A DNA stretch of 64,000 nucleotides. Source: Bacteroidota bacterium (GTDB taxonomy: Bacteria; Bacteroidota; Ignavibacteria; SZUA-365). Below, in pieces: positions 8,122 through 18,227 of this stretch. The translations under genes were made by a program, and so were the position numbers. Under the pieces are notes generated by a model. The model made no database searches, was not told the DNA's origin, and was given only the letters and a program-made list of their open reading frames with translations. The DNA lies in NCBI GenBank assembly GCA_014860565.1, contig JACZJN010000197.1, positions 1-64,000 of the forward strand, in the 5' to 3' direction. Position 1 is the stretch's first letter. Each line of letters starts with the position of its first letter.

Positions 8122-10827
8122 ATGAAACTCTGGCACAGCATTCCCCTCCCCGACATTCTCCAAGAGTTCGGGAGTCATTCCGACGACGGCCTCAACGCCG
8201 AGGCGGTCGATCGATCCCGCGCAGCGTACGGTGCCAATGAACTCCCGCGTGAGAAAGTCAAACCGGGGTACATGCTGTTCCTCGAGCAGATGAACAACCC
8301 GATCATCATCATCCTCCTGATCGCGGCCGTCCTCACTGCCATTCTCGCCGATCCCGCCGATTCCATTGTCATTTTCGTGGTTGTCGTCGTCAACACCCTC
8401 ATCGGCTACTACCAGGAAAACAAGGCCGAAGCCGCCCTGCGCGCGCTCAAGGATCTCACTTCGCCGACGGCCCGCGTCCTGCGGCACGGCACGCAGATGA
8501 CCCTCCCATCGACCGAACTCGTGTGCGGCGATATCGTCTTCGTGGAATCCGGCACGAAAGTCCCCGCCGACATCAGACTCATCGATTCCCAGGAATTGAT
8601 GATCGATGAATCGATGCTGACCGGAGAAAGCATGCATACGCTCAAACAGGCGCAGGCCGACGTCGCGGAAGACGCGAGTCTGGGCGACCGGAGCAATATG
8701 CTGTACTCGGGTACCGTGGTTCAGCGCGGACGCGGCAAGGGCGTCGTGATCGCGGTGGGGGTACAATCGGAGTTGGGCCAGATTACCAAGAATATCGTGG
8801 AAGCTGAAGAGACCATCTCTCCGCTGCAGCTGCGCCTCGCCCGCTTCGGGAAAAACCTCAGCATCACGATCGGCATCGCGATTGGTGTGCTGTTTGTCGC
8901 CGGCTGGCTGCAGGGCAACTCCCTTCTACAGATGTTCCTCACTTCCGTCGGACTCGCGGTCTCCGCCATTCCGGAAGGGCTGCCGGTTTCCGTGACCGTC
9001 GCACTATCGATCGGTGTGTATTCCATGGCCAAGAAAAACGCCATTATCCGGAAACTCGCCGCGGTGGAGACGCTTGGAAGCACAACGATTATCTGCACTG
9101 ACAAAACGGGGACGCTGACGGAAAATGCCATGACCGTCACACGCATCATCGCAGGGGGTGAGACCTTCGTCGTCACTGGGACAGGATACGACGCCGACGG
9201 CGCCATCCACCAAAACGGGAAGCCGCTTTCTTCCATCGATCATGATTCTCCTCTCGGACGTACGCTGCTGATAGGCGCACTCTGCACCGAATCGCGCCTG
9301 GTCCAACGCGAGGGCATGGTGGCACTCATCGGAGATCCCACTGAAGGCGCGCTGATAACGAGCGCGATGAAAGCCGGGTTTGCGGTGGAGGAACTCGCAG
9401 CGCGCTACCCCATCGTCAACATCCGTCCGTTCGAATCAGAACTGCAGTACATGGCCATCACGATACGCAGAGACGGGAAGAAAATCCTGCTGGTCAAGGG
9501 CTCCATTGAAAAGATACTCGTGATGTGCAACCGCACGCAGACTGCTGACGCACTGCGACCCATGGACGCCGCGGCAGTGCGCGCGGAAGCGGACGCACTT
9601 TCCTCTCAGACGCTCCGCGTGATCGCCTGCTGCTGGCGCGAGCTCGAAGAGGATGCCACGGTCTACGACGACGCTTCCTACCAGGATTGCATCTTCAGTG
9701 GACTGCAGGGCATGTATGATCCACCGCGTGAATCCGCGAAGCAGGCGATCGCCGACTGCAAAAGCGCCGGCATCAAGGTCATCATGATCACAGGGGATCA
9801 TCGTGATACCGCGCGCGCGATCGCCGAAGAACTGCATCTCGATGACGAGCAGATCGACGTACTCACGGGCGCGGAACTGGACGAGATCGACGACAAGCAT
9901 TTACGTGGACTTTGCGACATGACCGAGGTATACGCGCGCGTCACGCCCATGCACAAGCTCCGCATCGTTCGTGAATTGCAGAACCGTAATCATATCGTCA
10001 CCATGACCGGCGACGGCGTCAACGACGCACCCGCGCTCAAAGCCGCGAACATCGGCGTTGCCATGGGCGCCGGTACCGATGTCGCCAAGGAGGCTTCGAG
10101 CATGGTGGTGTTGGATAACAGCTTCGCCAGCATCGTATCGGCCGTGCGCTATGGCCGTGTGATCTTCGACAACCTGCGGCACATCATTCTGTTCGTGCTC
10201 AGCACCAGCTTCGGCGGCGTCCTGACGATCATGGCCAGCATTCTGGCTGGCATGCCCCTCCCACTGCTTCCCGCACAGCTGCTCTGGATAAATCTTGTGA
10301 CCGATGGGATCTCAACCTTCCCGCTTGCTTACGAGAAGGAACACGGCAACGTGATGAAGCGTCCGCCGCGTCCGTTCGACGCAGGGCTGGTCCCCAAGGA
10401 GATGCTCGTCACGATTCTCTTCGCCGGCATCATCATGATGCTCGGCACGCTTGGCGTGTACAAGTGGGCGCTGTTCAACTACGGCTACAACTTCCTTGCT
10501 ACTGAGCTGCAGGGCTTCCCGCTCGAGAAGGCGCGCACCATGGCCTTCGTCACCCTGGCCCTGTTCCAGATATTCAACGTGCACAACTCACGCTCGGTGC
10601 ATTCCTCCCTGTTCCACATCGGCCTTTTCAGCAATCGGCCACTGCTGTTGATCATGCTCGTCTCCCTGAGCCTGCAGGTTGCCGCCGTTCATCTGCCCGG
10701 ACTCAACACGCTGCTGCGCGTCACCCCTCTCGATTTATCCGAGTGGACCATCTGCGTCGGAACGTCGTTCTCGATCCTTGTACTTATCGAACTCAAGAAG
10801 CTGTTCACCCGGCGCTGGAGCGTCTGA
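8122..10827 (+). CDS. P-type cation-transporting ATPase, Ca2+ (P2A) type
   Basis: 901 residues, full length for bacterial PacL/SERCA-like pumps. Domains in order: N-terminal cation-ATPase domain (about 1-70), two membrane helices, actuator domain with MLTGES, helices 3-4 with the calcium-site motif AIPEGLP, phosphorylation site ICTDKTGTLTEN, nucleotide-binding domain, hinge TGDGVNDAPALKAANIG, and six C-terminal helices. Helix 6 carries WINLVTDG, where Asn, Thr and Asp line the calcium site of SERCA. I infer export of Ca2+ (possibly Mn2+) across the inner membrane. The gene converges on copA, with only 15 bases between their stops, and diverges from larB across 180 bases. Confidence 0.92.
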   Translation: MKLWHSIPLPDILQEFGSHSDDGLNAEAVDRSRAAYGANELPREKVKPGYMLFLEQMNNPIIIILLIAAVLTAILADPADSIVIFVVVVVNTLIGYYQENKAEAALRALKDLTSPTARVLRHGTQMTLPSTELVCGDIVFVESGTKVPADIRLIDSQELMIDESMLTGESMHTLKQAQADVAEDASLGDRSNMLYSGTVVQRGRGKGVVIAVGVQSELGQITKNIVEAEETISPLQLRLARFGKNLSITIGIAIGVLFVAGWLQGNSLLQMFLTSVGLAVSAIPEGLPVSVTVALSIGVYSMAKKNAIIRKLAAVETLGSTTIICTDKTGTLTENAMTVTRIIAGGETFVVTGTGYDADGAIHQNGKPLSSIDHDSPLGRTLLIGALCTESRLVQREGMVALIGDPTEGALITSAMKAGFAVEELAARYPIVNIRPFESELQYMAITIRRDGKKILLVKGSIEKILVMCNRTQTADALRPMDAAAVRAEADALSSQTLRVIACCWRELEEDATVYDDASYQDCIFSGLQGMYDPPRESAKQAIADCKSAGIKVIMITGDHRDTARAIAEELHLDDEQIDVLTGAELDEIDDKHLRGLCDMTEVYARVTPMHKLRIVRELQNRNHIVTMTGDGVNDAPALKAANIGVAMGAGTDVAKEASSMVVLDNSFASIVSAVRYGRVIFDNLRHIILFVLSTSFGGVLTIMASILAGMPLPLLPAQLLWINLVTDGISTFPLAYEKEHGNVMKRPPRPFDAGLVPKEMLVTILFAGIIMMLGTLGVYKWALFNYGYNFLATELQGFPLEKARTMAFVTLALFQIFNVHNSRSVHSSLFHIGLFSNRPLLLIMLVSLSLQVAAVHLPGLNTLLRVTPLDLSEWTICVGTSFSILVLIELKKLFTRRWSV

Positions 10828-10842
10828 TCCCCGGTATTCCCG

Positions 10843-13185
10843 TCAATCGCCGAGCGGCTGTCGATGGAAGCGTCGCAAAAGCAGTGAATTGCTCACGACG
10901 CTCACTGAACTGAATGCCATCGCGGCGGCGGCGAGCATCGGGCTCAGTAAACCTGCCGCTGCAAGCGGAATCCCAACGACATTGTAGAAAAACGCCCAGA
11001 AAAGATTTTGCCTGATCTTGCCGAGTGTCGCGCCCGACAGACGTATGGCGTCGACCACTGCCCGAAGATCGCTTTTCATCAGCGTGATGTCGGCTGTTTC
11101 CATCGCGATGTCCGTCCCGCTTCCCATCGCGATGCTGACATCGGCCTGCGCCAGGGCCGGTGCATCGTTGATGCCGTCTCCCACCATTGCCACCACACGT
11201 CCTTCAGCCTGCAGCGCCTGAACCTCGTTGGCCTTCTGCTCCGGCCGCACACCGGCAATCACGCGATCGATCCCGGCCTCATCGGCAATCATGCGAGCCG
11301 CGTCTTCCGTATCTCCTGTCAACATGACGACGTCAATACCCTGACGGTGCAGCATCGCAATCGCCTGCGCCGAGGTAGGGCGAATTGCATCGGACAACGC
11401 AAGCGCACCGGCGAAACGGCCGTTGATCGCCACGTACAACACCGTGCGTCCGGGCAGGCGCAATTCCTCCGGCAGCTGCTCGGGAAGTTTGACGGCATAC
11501 GATTTCATCAGCGATCGATTGCCCGCCATCACTGCATCCTCGCCGATGAATGCAATGACTCCGGCGCCTGGCTCATATTGGAATGACGCAGGTGCTCTCA
11601 CTTCCAGCCCCTGCTCGCGGGCATGACGCAGAACGGCCTGCCCGAGAGGGTGTTCGGATGGTTGCTCGGCCGAGGCGACCAGCGCCAGCAGCGTTGATGC
11701 ATCCAGCACGGCCGCGTTGCCTTCCGCGACATGAACAGCGACTACCGCGGGACGACCCTCGGTGACCGTCCCTGTTTTGTCGAGCACGATGGTGCTGATA
11801 CTGCGGGCCCGCTCGAGACTTTCCGCGTCCTTGATGAGAATACCCCGGTCAGCGCCCACCCCGACGCCTACCATGATGGCCGCTGGTGTGGCGAGTCCGA
11901 GCGCGCAGGGACAGGCGATGATCAGGACCGCGATGAAGCGCAGCATACTCGGAGTGAATCCGGCGTCGATGCCGAAGTACCAGACAATACCAGTGATCAG
12001 GGCGATCCCGATAACGACAGGGACAAACACCGATGCGATGCGATCGACCAGTTTCTGCACCGGCGCCTTCGATCCCTGTGCCTCATCCACCATTCGCACG
12101 ATATGTCCGAGCACGGACCCCGCACCTATGGCTGTTGCTCGCAGTGTGAGCGCTCCCTCTTTATTGACCGTTCCTCCGACCACGGCGTCGCCTTCCTGTT
12201 TCTCTACCGGCAGCGGCTCGCCGCTGATCATCGATTCGTCGACGGAAGAAATGCCGGCTGTCACGGAGCCATCCGCGGGAATGCGTTCCCCGGGACGCAC
12301 CACCACCAGATCACCTATCCGAATGGCCGCCAGCGTGACCTCGATTTCATTACCTTCGCGAAGGACGCGGGCCGTGCGGGGTTGCAGTCCGATGAGCTTG
12401 CGGATGGCATCCGACGCACGGTTTTTCGCCTTGGCTTCCAGCATGCGACCGATGAGGATCAGCGTAATGATTGTTGCCGATGTATCGAAATACACTTCCA
12501 TATGTCCCGCCTGCAGGCCCAGCCATTGTGGAAACAGCACGGCGGCGGTGCTGTAGGCATAGGCGGCTCCCGTTCCCACGGCCACGAGCGTATTCATATC
12601 CGCGGTGAAATGGCGGAGGGTCGCGAGAAACCCTCTGAAAAAACGCCTTCCCGGAAAGAAGAGCACGGGAGTCGTGAGAAGCAGAAGAATGCGGTTCGTC
12701 TCGTCCATCGTCAGGGGCCACCATGCGTGCACGGCATCGAGCATCGGGAGCATACTCAGCAGCATGACGGGGAGGGTGAATGCCGCGGATACGGCAACGT
12801 CCCGTCGCAGGATCTTGAACTCATCATCGTGCGGACTCGCCGCATCGAACTCCTGAAGTTCCGGTGCCTCCCCTCCATCAGTACGGGATGGCATCTGCAG
12901 TGCGTAGCCTGCCGAACGCACCGCTGCTTCGACGGCACGGAGATCGGCATCATCGGTGAGTTCGATGACCGCCTTGTTGGAAGCGAGATTCACCGCGGCG
13001 GCGCTGACGCCCGCGACGCCCTTGATGGCGCCCTCGACACGCAGCACGCAGCTCGCGCAGGTCATACCCTGTACGGGCAGACTCAGCTTATGCGTCGCCG
13101 CAGCCGGCTCGGTCACCGCAACCTGCTCGGTCGCCGCAGCCGGTTCAGTCGCCGCAGCCGGCTGCGGTGAAGCCTGATCATTCAT
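10843..13185 (-). CDS. copA: CopA, Cu+-exporting P1B-1-type ATPase
   Basis: 780 residues. One N-terminal heavy-metal domain (GMTCASC, about residues 39-45) follows an unusual repetitive PAAATE-type leader. Then come membrane helices, actuator ([12 protein letters not shown]), the CPC metal site in [15 protein letters not shown], phosphorylation motif DKTGTVTEG, the P1B-specific SEHPLG, and TGDTEDAA and [10 protein letters not shown] in the hinge. The last helices contain FFYNVVGIP and [15 protein letters not shown], the Tyr-Asn and Met-Ser-Ser signatures of the Cu+-specific P1B-1 group. It pumps cytoplasmic Cu+ outward. Its start overlaps the end of copZ by 8 bases; csoR lies further upstream, so this is a three-gene copper-responsive operon. 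Confidence 0.95.
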   Translation of the reverse strand: MNDQASPQPAAATEPAAATEQVAVTEPAAATHKLSLPVQGMTCASCVLRVEGAIKGVAGVSAAAVNLASNKAVIELTDDADLRAVEAAVRSAGYALQMPSRTDGGEAPELQEFDAASPHDDEFKILRRDVAVSAAFTLPVMLLSMLPMLDAVHAWWPLTMDETNRILLLLTTPVLFFPGRRFFRGFLATLRHFTADMNTLVAVGTGAAYAYSTAAVLFPQWLGLQAGHMEVYFDTSATIITLILIGRMLEAKAKNRASDAIRKLIGLQPRTARVLREGNEIEVTLAAIRIGDLVVVRPGERIPADGSVTAGISSVDESMISGEPLPVEKQEGDAVVGGTVNKEGALTLRATAIGAGSVLGHIVRMVDEAQGSKAPVQKLVDRIASVFVPVVIGIALITGIVWYFGIDAGFTPSMLRFIAVLIIACPCALGLATPAAIMVGVGVGADRGILIKDAESLERARSISTIVLDKTGTVTEGRPAVVAVHVAEGNAAVLDASTLLALVASAEQPSEHPLGQAVLRHAREQGLEVRAPASFQYEPGAGVIAFIGEDAVMAGNRSLMKSYAVKLPEQLPEELRLPGRTVLYVAINGRFAGALALSDAIRPTSAQAIAMLHRQGIDVVMLTGDTEDAARMIADEAGIDRVIAGVRPEQKANEVQALQAEGRVVAMVGDGINDAPALAQADVSIAMGSGTDIAMETADITLMKSDLRAVVDAIRLSGATLGKIRQNLFWAFFYNVVGIPLAAAGLLSPMLAAAAMAFSSVSVVSNSLLLRRFHRQPLGD
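13100..13165 (-). repeat. 18-base tandem repeat in the 5' end of copA
   Basis: Three and a half in-frame copies of an 18-base unit, read on the plus strand as GCAGCCGGCTCGGTCACC and close variants, beginning at 13100, 13118, 13136 and 13154. They encode an Ala/Thr/Glu/Pro-rich hexapeptide repeat before the metal-binding domain. Copy number could vary by slippage. Confidence 0.85.
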
Positions 13186-13387
13186 GCGCCGTCACTGCAA
13201 ATCCCGCCGTCTTTACGGCGCTGTCTATGTCCTCAGTCTCTACCTTGTCCTCGTCGTAGCTCACGATGGCGCTCCCGATCTGCACATCTTCGACTTCGAG
13301 ATGATCGATTCCAGCAAGCTGACGGCGAACCGACATGACACAGTGGTTGCAGGTCATGCCTTCGATGCGAATGGTCTGGGTTGTCAT
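13178..13387 (-). CDS. copZ: CopZ-like copper chaperone (HMA domain)
   Basis: 69 residues, the standard size for a free heavy-metal-associated domain with beta-alpha-beta-beta-alpha-beta fold. The metal loop GMTCNHC places Cys13 and Cys16 as Cu+ ligands. It should carry Cu+ in the cytoplasm to the HMA domain or membrane entry site of CopA and to CsoR. It lies between csoR (59 bases upstream) and copA (8-base overlap), the classical order of a copper-efflux operon. It is probably transcribed from the csoR promoter. Confidence 0.93.
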   Translation of the reverse strand: MTTQTIRIEGMTCNHCVMSVRRQLAGIDHLEVEDVQIGSAIVSYDEDKVETEDIDSAVKTAGFAVTAHE

Positions 13388-13446
13388 GTCTTCTCTTTCG
13401 TTGGATGGTGAAATGATACGGAACTATCCCTTCCCTCCCTCCGCAA

Positions 13447-13770
13447 TCACTTCATGAGCTTGCGAATGGTCTTCATCAGTTCATTCATGATTTCCGCGTC
13501 GTTTTCCTTCAGCTGTTCGACGACGCAGCTTCTCATGTGGTACTCGAGCAGCAGGCTCCCCACACCGCTGAGAGACGCCTGTATCGACGCAATCACATTC
13601 AGCACATCGTCGCAATACACGTCTTCGTCGATCATGCGCTTGACGCCGCGCACCTGTCCTTCGATGCGGTTCAGCCGGGAGGTCAGACTTGACTTGAGCT
13701 TATCCGAGTGATGACTCTGTCGCACGGCATCTCCCGCGTGGCAGTATCGTTTTCCTTGCTGGGCTTCCAT
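13447..13770 (-). CDS. csoR: CsoR-family copper-sensing transcriptional repressor
   Basis: 107 residues from ATG 13770. This start has AGGAG five bases upstream, whereas the in-frame ATGs at 13818 and 13833 lie at or upstream of the expected transcription start of the promoter at 13821-13849. The helical core RLNRIEGQVRGVKRMI is diagnostic for the DUF156/CsoR family. The Cu+ ligands of CsoR are all present: Cys53 (VYCDDV), His78 and Cys82 (EYHMRSC). This separates it from the formaldehyde-sensing FrmR and nickel-sensing RcnR branches. Cu+ binding should release the repressor from the operon promoter, and the gene heads the operon it probably controls. Confidence 0.93.
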   Translation of the reverse strand: MEAQQGKRYCHAGDAVRQSHHSDKLKSSLTSRLNRIEGQVRGVKRMIDEDVYCDDVLNVIASIQASLSGVGSLLLEYHMRSCVVEQLKENDAEIMNELMKTIRKLMK

Positions 13771-13820
13771 TTCCACTCCTGTCTGTGACAATCCTCCCGC
13801 TGCCGCGGGGCGACTCATGT

Positions 13821-13849
13821 AATATACCCCCATACCCTATATTTGTCAA
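13821..13849 (-). promoter_or_regulatory. csoR-copZ-copA promoter with a G-tract operator in its spacer
   Basis: On the minus strand TTGACA (13849-13844) is followed by exactly 17 bases and TATATT (13826-13821), a near-consensus sigma-70 promoter. The spacer contains GGGTATGGGGG, close to the GGGGTA half-sites of known CsoR operators, so bound CsoR would sit between -35 and -10. Transcription would start near 13814. Confidence 0.75.
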
Positions 13850-13940
13850 TGCTGATTTTCATGATCGAAGGTCCACCCGGCAGCACTTCCTTCTTCTTTC
13901 CTGCTAACATGCGTTTCGTATATTCCCCTTACAGACTGTC

Positions 13941-15605
13941 ATGCAACGCGTCATCGTCATACTGCCCCTGCTTCTGCTTCCGCTTTTCGGGACCGCTGCG
14001 CAGCAGCCGCTCCTCACCGACGCGGTGCGTGGGGCGATGGAACGGGTTTCCGTTGAGCGGTTGTGGCATCATGCGTCCGTGCTGGCCAGCGATGATTTCG
14101 AGGGCCGGGGAACCGGTTCCCAAGGAGAGAGAACGGCGGCGGCGTATATCAGTGCTGCAATGCAGGCGAGCGGACTCGAGCCGCTGGGCGATGACGGAGG
14201 ATATGCGCAATACGTTCCCCTGCACGGATCCACTCCACTCCCCGACAGCCGGCTGACGCTGGTTACGCCAACGGGGAAACGGGAGCTTTCACTTGGACAG
14301 GATTATCTGCTGTATAAAACGGGGGCACAGACGTTCATCCCGCAGCCGCTGCCTCTGATCTTCGTCGGTTACGGAATCGTCGCGCCGGAGTACGATTACA
14401 ACGACTACCAGCATCTCGACGTGCGGGATGCCATCGTGGTCTTCCTTTCCGGAGAACCCGAGTCCGATGACCCACGATACTTCGAGGGTTCGCAGCGCAG
14501 CATCTACGCCATCCCTGAGATGAAGCAGCGCATCGCCTTCACCCGTGGCGCACGCGGCAGCATTATGATTCCGCTCCCGCGGCTCGGCACCGGCTACGAT
14601 TGGGAGGACTGGCAGCGCATGTTCGCCTCGGAAGACGTGACGCTCCCTATCAACGTGCCCTCCAATCTGAGCGTGATGCTCCGGCTCGAGCTCGCAGCGA
14701 TGCTGTTCGACGGGGCGTCTTCGTCTCTTGATGACGTTCTGCGAATGAACGCCAATCAATCCATGCGGAGTTTTCCACTGGATGTATCCATGAGCTTTTC
14801 GGGCAGCTTCCGCGACCGCGATTTCCTGTCCGCCAATATCATCGGACTCCTCCGTGGCAGTGATCCACTGCTTCAGGATTCGTATGTGCTGTGCACTGCG
14901 CATTATGATCATCTTGGCATCGGCCTTCCCGTGGAGGGAGACTCGATATACAACGGACTTGTCGACAACGCCCTGGGGACAGCTGCGGCGATGGAACTCG
15001 CCCATGTACTCGCAGACAGCGCACTGCGACCAAAGAGATCCATCGTGTTTGTTTTTCTTGCCGCGGAGGAAAAGGGGCTCCTCGGATCGCTGTATTATAC
15101 GTCGCATCCTGCCGTTCCACTTTACAGAACAACGGCGTGCCTCAACATCGACGGCCTCGCTATTATTGATCGGTTCCATGATATCGTCGGCATCGGGACG
15201 GAATATTCGACGTTGAGCAATCTTCTTGAACGGCTTGCCGGCGAACTCGGACTGCGCGTCTCGGAGGTTCCACCCGATTTCAGTCTGCTCGACGCCTTCG
15301 CCAGCTCGGATCAGCTCGCATTCGCGCAGGCCGGCGTTCCCTCCCTTCTCGTCATGGAGGGCAACGACTATGCGAACGTGCCGGATCAGCTGGGCTACAA
15401 TCGTTTTCTCGAATGGGGTCGGACTCGGTACCACACCCCCTTCGACGACACCCTTCAGCCGGTCGATCGCGATGCACTCACCGAACACGCGCAGGTGCTT
15501 TGCGCCGTGCTCGCCTCCCTGGCGAACACGTACGAGCCTCCGCAATGGATACAGGGTTCACGCTATATCAACGCCCGTCTTCAATCACAGGCGGAGGAAC
15601 GATGA
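13941..15605 (+). CDS. Secreted M28-family zinc metallopeptidase
   Basis: 554 residues with a signal peptide (VILPLLLLPLFGTAAQQ). An inserted protease-associated-like domain lies around residues 120-270. The catalytic domain follows, with the M28 metal and catalytic residues in order: AHYDHLG (His), NGLVDNALGTAAAMELA (bridging Asp), AAEEKGLLGS (Glu-Glu), NIDGLA (Asp) and YHTPFDDT (His). It probably acts as an aminopeptidase or carboxypeptidase in the periplasm or outside the cell; the substrate is not predictable. Its stop overlaps the start of a PstS-like lipoprotein gene in an ATGA, so the two are coupled. The gene diverges from csoR across ~170 bases. Confidence 0.9.
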   Translation: MQRVIVILPLLLLPLFGTAAQQPLLTDAVRGAMERVSVERLWHHASVLASDDFEGRGTGSQGERTAAAYISAAMQASGLEPLGDDGGYAQYVPLHGSTPLPDSRLTLVTPTGKRELSLGQDYLLYKTGAQTFIPQPLPLIFVGYGIVAPEYDYNDYQHLDVRDAIVVFLSGEPESDDPRYFEGSQRSIYAIPEMKQRIAFTRGARGSIMIPLPRLGTGYDWEDWQRMFASEDVTLPINVPSNLSVMLRLELAAMLFDGASSSLDDVLRMNANQSMRSFPLDVSMSFSGSFRDRDFLSANIIGLLRGSDPLLQDSYVLCTAHYDHLGIGLPVEGDSIYNGLVDNALGTAAAMELAHVLADSALRPKRSIVFVFLAAEEKGLLGSLYYTSHPAVPLYRTTACLNIDGLAIIDRFHDIVGIGTEYSTLSNLLERLAGELGLRVSEVPPDFSLLDAFASSDQLAFAQAGVPSLLVMEGNDYANVPDQLGYNRFLEWGRTRYHTPFDDTLQPVDRDALTEHAQVLCAVLASLANTYEPPQWIQGSRYINARLQSQAEER

Positions 15606-16519
15606 CTGCATCCTTCCCCGGCGTGTTCCGCCGGCTCGCTTCGGGATACCGCCGGATGTCCATTTCCCTGCTTCCCGCAACCGTAATCTTTCTGGCTTTG
15701 CTGCTGTCGGGCTGCAGCGGCAGCGGCGCCGTATCCGGAAAACGTGTGCTGCGGATCAAGGGATCCGACACGATGCTGCTGCTTGCGACCCGCTGGGCCG
15801 AAGAATTTATGCAGCTGCATCCGGATGCTGCCGTGTACGTCGAAGGAGGCGGCAGTGCGACAGGAATCGATGCGCTGATCGAGGGGGATGTCGATCTTTG
15901 CACCGCCTCCCGAACACTGCGCGCCGACGAAGCACGGCGGCTGCTCGAGAAGAGAGGATCTCTTGGCATCAGCGTGCTCACCGCGAAAGATGCACTGAGC
16001 GTGTACCTCCATCCGGACAATCCCCTCCATAATCTCACCCAGGCCCAGCTGCGTGGACTGTTCACCGGAACGATCACGCGATGGGATGCGATCGGCGGGG
16101 CACCACTGCCCGTGCAGGTCATCAGTCGTTCGCCCAACTCCGGCACCTACCTGTTCTTCGAAGAGCATATTCTCGAAGGGCGCACGTATGCAGAAACGGC
16201 AGTCATCGTGCCAACAACCCCAGCGGTGATTCGACAGGTTCAGGCCAATCCGGGCGCGATCGGATATGGCGGCGTGGCCTACGGAGCGGAGGTCATACAC
16301 GCATCTGTCGACGGTGTCGCTCCGACGCAGGAAAACGTGATGAACGGGACCTATCCCATTTCCCGCTATCTGTACCTGTACGCTGCGGCAATCCCCGACG
16401 GGTTGGTGAAGGAATTTATCGACTGGGTGCTCAGCATCGCCGGACAGCAGATCGTTCATGAAGTAGGATATATTCCGCTTTGGGATCTTACCAAGGAGGG
16501 GCTCGACGTACTGAAATGA
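15602..16519 (+). CDS. PstS-like phosphate/anion substrate-binding lipoprotein
   Basis: 305 residues from ATG 15602, which overlaps the stop of the peptidase gene; the open frame extends farther upstream only inside that gene. A lipobox LLLSGC indicates a lipid-anchored protein. The PBP-like domain begins LRIKGSDTMLLLATRWAEEF and contains GGGSATGIDALIEGDVDLCTASR, the two anion-binding loops of PstS proteins, and later SRSPNSGTYLFFEEH. The family binds phosphate for the PstCAB importer. No pst permease or ATPase genes are near, so it may be an orphan binding protein or serve a transporter encoded elsewhere. The association with a secreted peptidase is unexplained. Confidence 0.87.
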   Translation: MTASFPGVFRRLASGYRRMSISLLPATVIFLALLLSGCSGSGAVSGKRVLRIKGSDTMLLLATRWAEEFMQLHPDAAVYVEGGGSATGIDALIEGDVDLCTASRTLRADEARRLLEKRGSLGISVLTAKDALSVYLHPDNPLHNLTQAQLRGLFTGTITRWDAIGGAPLPVQVISRSPNSGTYLFFEEHILEGRTYAETAVIVPTTPAVIRQVQANPGAIGYGGVAYGAEVIHASVDGVAPTQENVMNGTYPISRYLYLYAAAIPDGLVKEFIDWVLSIAGQQIVHEVGYIPLWDLTKEGLDVLK

Positions 16520-16604
16520 AAACCCCGGCTGCAGGACCAGGGTTTCACGGAGGGTCGAGCGAATCTCTGAAAGAAGGGAGACCGCACAGAAGTGTATCGG
16601 AAGA

Positions 16605-18227
16605 TCAGTCCGTGCGCTGATCCAGTATGGAAAGCACGCTGATGCATTTTTCCTTGGAGCGCGCGAGCAGGGCCTCTGCCTCGCCCGTGACTCGGAGTTT
16701 GAAATCCTCGTCGGTGATGCTGCCGAGGTTGATCATCACGTTTTTGTATGCGCCCCAGCATCCGGTTTCCAACGACTTCGCGCCGACCTCCAGATCCGAC
16801 TTCGAATTAAGGTTTCCTTCCGCGGCCATTTCTTCCATGGATTCCCAGCAGGTGTCGACGATGCGCATGGTGGTTAGCGGTACGTCGACCGCTTTTTTCA
16901 AACCCGCCTGCATCGCCACGGTGCGCACCTTTTTCTGATCGTCCGTTTCCTTCGGCAGACCCAGCGCTTCCATGTAATCGTTGAACGCGTTCGTGTCGGC
17001 GTCGATCATGGGAATGAGTTTCCGCATCGCGAGGTCGAGCGGCGGAATGAGGCGGCGCATCGCGGCGTCCTTCTCCTCGAATTTTTTCTTGCCGTAGGTC
17101 ATCCAGCCGACCATGGCGCCGAGCGCGGCACCGACGCCCGCGATCAGGGCCGAAGCCGAACCGCCGCCGGGTGCCGAAGTGCGTGCGCCGGTCAGTTCGA
17201 TGAAGTCGCGCACCGACATCGAGGCAAGAGGTTCGCTGTTCTCATCCTCGATCATGTATTCGATGATGCGCTTCTCCGGCACGAATGCGGAAACGGAATT
17301 GAGTCCCAGCCGTTCGACGGCGAGTCGGATTTTCTGCCGCTCGTCGATGATGAACAGGTTTTCTTTCTCGATATAGTACTCGGCGGCCATGAGCATGGCC
17401 TCGAGCGGAATGAGGCCGACGAGCTCCGAGCCCGCGACCGCGAGGTTCAGTTCACGTGCATCCTTCGCGCATTCCTCGAAAGCGATATGCGGAGGGGTGA
17501 TCGTGTAGTTATCGAGGTTCATCGACACCTGGGCCATATTGTATTCGTCGACGTACCAGCCGATGCCTTTTACCGCCTTGAGACGGCCGGGCTCACCCTC
17601 GCCGCGTCCCTGCTCGCGCACATTCAGCGCGATGCGGTGCGCCTGCTCCTTGGTTCCGAGCACGTTGACATTGTAGGCGACGAGGAAAAAGCGTGCACCG
17701 GTGGCGGTGGCGCCCCAGCGCGGCACGAATTTCGCCGGACCGAAGTCGGGCTTCCACTCGGGCTTGACGATCCTGTCTTTCAACGCTTCGTATTCTCCGG
17801 CCCGTATCTGTTTGAGACTTTTACGGTAGGCGGTGGTCGACGCTTCCTCATAGAGAAATATCGGAATGTCGAGTTCCTCGGCGGCACGGCGGCCGAATTC
17901 CTTCGCGCAGGCCACGCATTCGTCCATCGTCACGTTTGCGACCGGGACGAAAGGACAGACGTCCATCGCACCCATGCGAGGATGTTCACCGGTCTGCCTG
18001 GTCATATCGATGCGTTCGTGGGCCACGCGCGCGGCGCTCAACGCGCCTTCGACGACCGCCGCAGGGGATCCGACAAAGGTGTATACCGTGCGGTTGGTGG
18101 ATTTCCCCGGATCGACGTCCAGCAGCGTGCAGCCGGGCGTTTGCCGGATGCTGTCTGCGATGGCTTCAATCACGGCCGGATCGCGGCCCTCGGAAAAGTT
18201 CGGAACACATTCGACAATTTTTTTCAT
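16605..18227 (-). CDS. Bifunctional glutamate formimidoyltransferase / formimidoyltetrahydrofolate cyclodeaminase
   Basis: 540 residues, the length of the fused enzyme. The N-terminal ~300 residues begin KIVECVPNFSEGRDPAVIEAI and contain TGEHPRMGAMDVCPFVPV, the formiminotransferase signature with its active-site His. From about residue 335 the cyclodeaminase domain follows (DFIELTGARTSAPGGGSASA, glycine-rich, then helical). The enzyme takes the formimino group of formiminoglutamate from histidine breakdown onto tetrahydrofolate and converts it to methenyl-THF with ammonia release. No other hut gene is in the window. The ATG at 18227 matches the family N-terminus. Confidence 0.95.
   Translation of the reverse strand: MKKIVECVPNFSEGRDPAVIEAIADSIRQTPGCTLLDVDPGKSTNRTVYTFVGSPAAVVEGALSAARVAHERIDMTRQTGEHPRMGAMDVCPFVPVANVTMDECVACAKEFGRRAAEELDIPIFLYEEASTTAYRKSLKQIRAGEYEALKDRIVKPEWKPDFGPAKFVPRWGATATGARFFLVAYNVNVLGTKEQAHRIALNVREQGRGEGEPGRLKAVKGIGWYVDEYNMAQVSMNLDNYTITPPHIAFEECAKDARELNLAVAGSELVGLIPLEAMLMAAEYYIEKENLFIIDERQKIRLAVERLGLNSVSAFVPEKRIIEYMIEDENSEPLASMSVRDFIELTGARTSAPGGGSASALIAGVGAALGAMVGWMTYGKKKFEEKDAAMRRLIPPLDLAMRKLIPMIDADTNAFNDYMEALGLPKETDDQKKVRTVAMQAGLKKAVDVPLTTMRIVDTCWESMEEMAAEGNLNSKSDLEVGAKSLETGCWGAYKNVMINLGSITDEDFKLRVTGEAEALLARSKEKCISVLSILDQRTD

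Noticed and set aside
11731..13170. 479-codon plus-strand frame antisense to copA
   Set aside because: copA is unambiguous; the antisense product has low-complexity RRSR tails and no domain.
13771..13833. Upstream csoR starts at 13818 and 13833
   Set aside because: Both lie at or before the transcription start expected from TTGACA-N17-TATATT; 13770 has a proper AGGAG.
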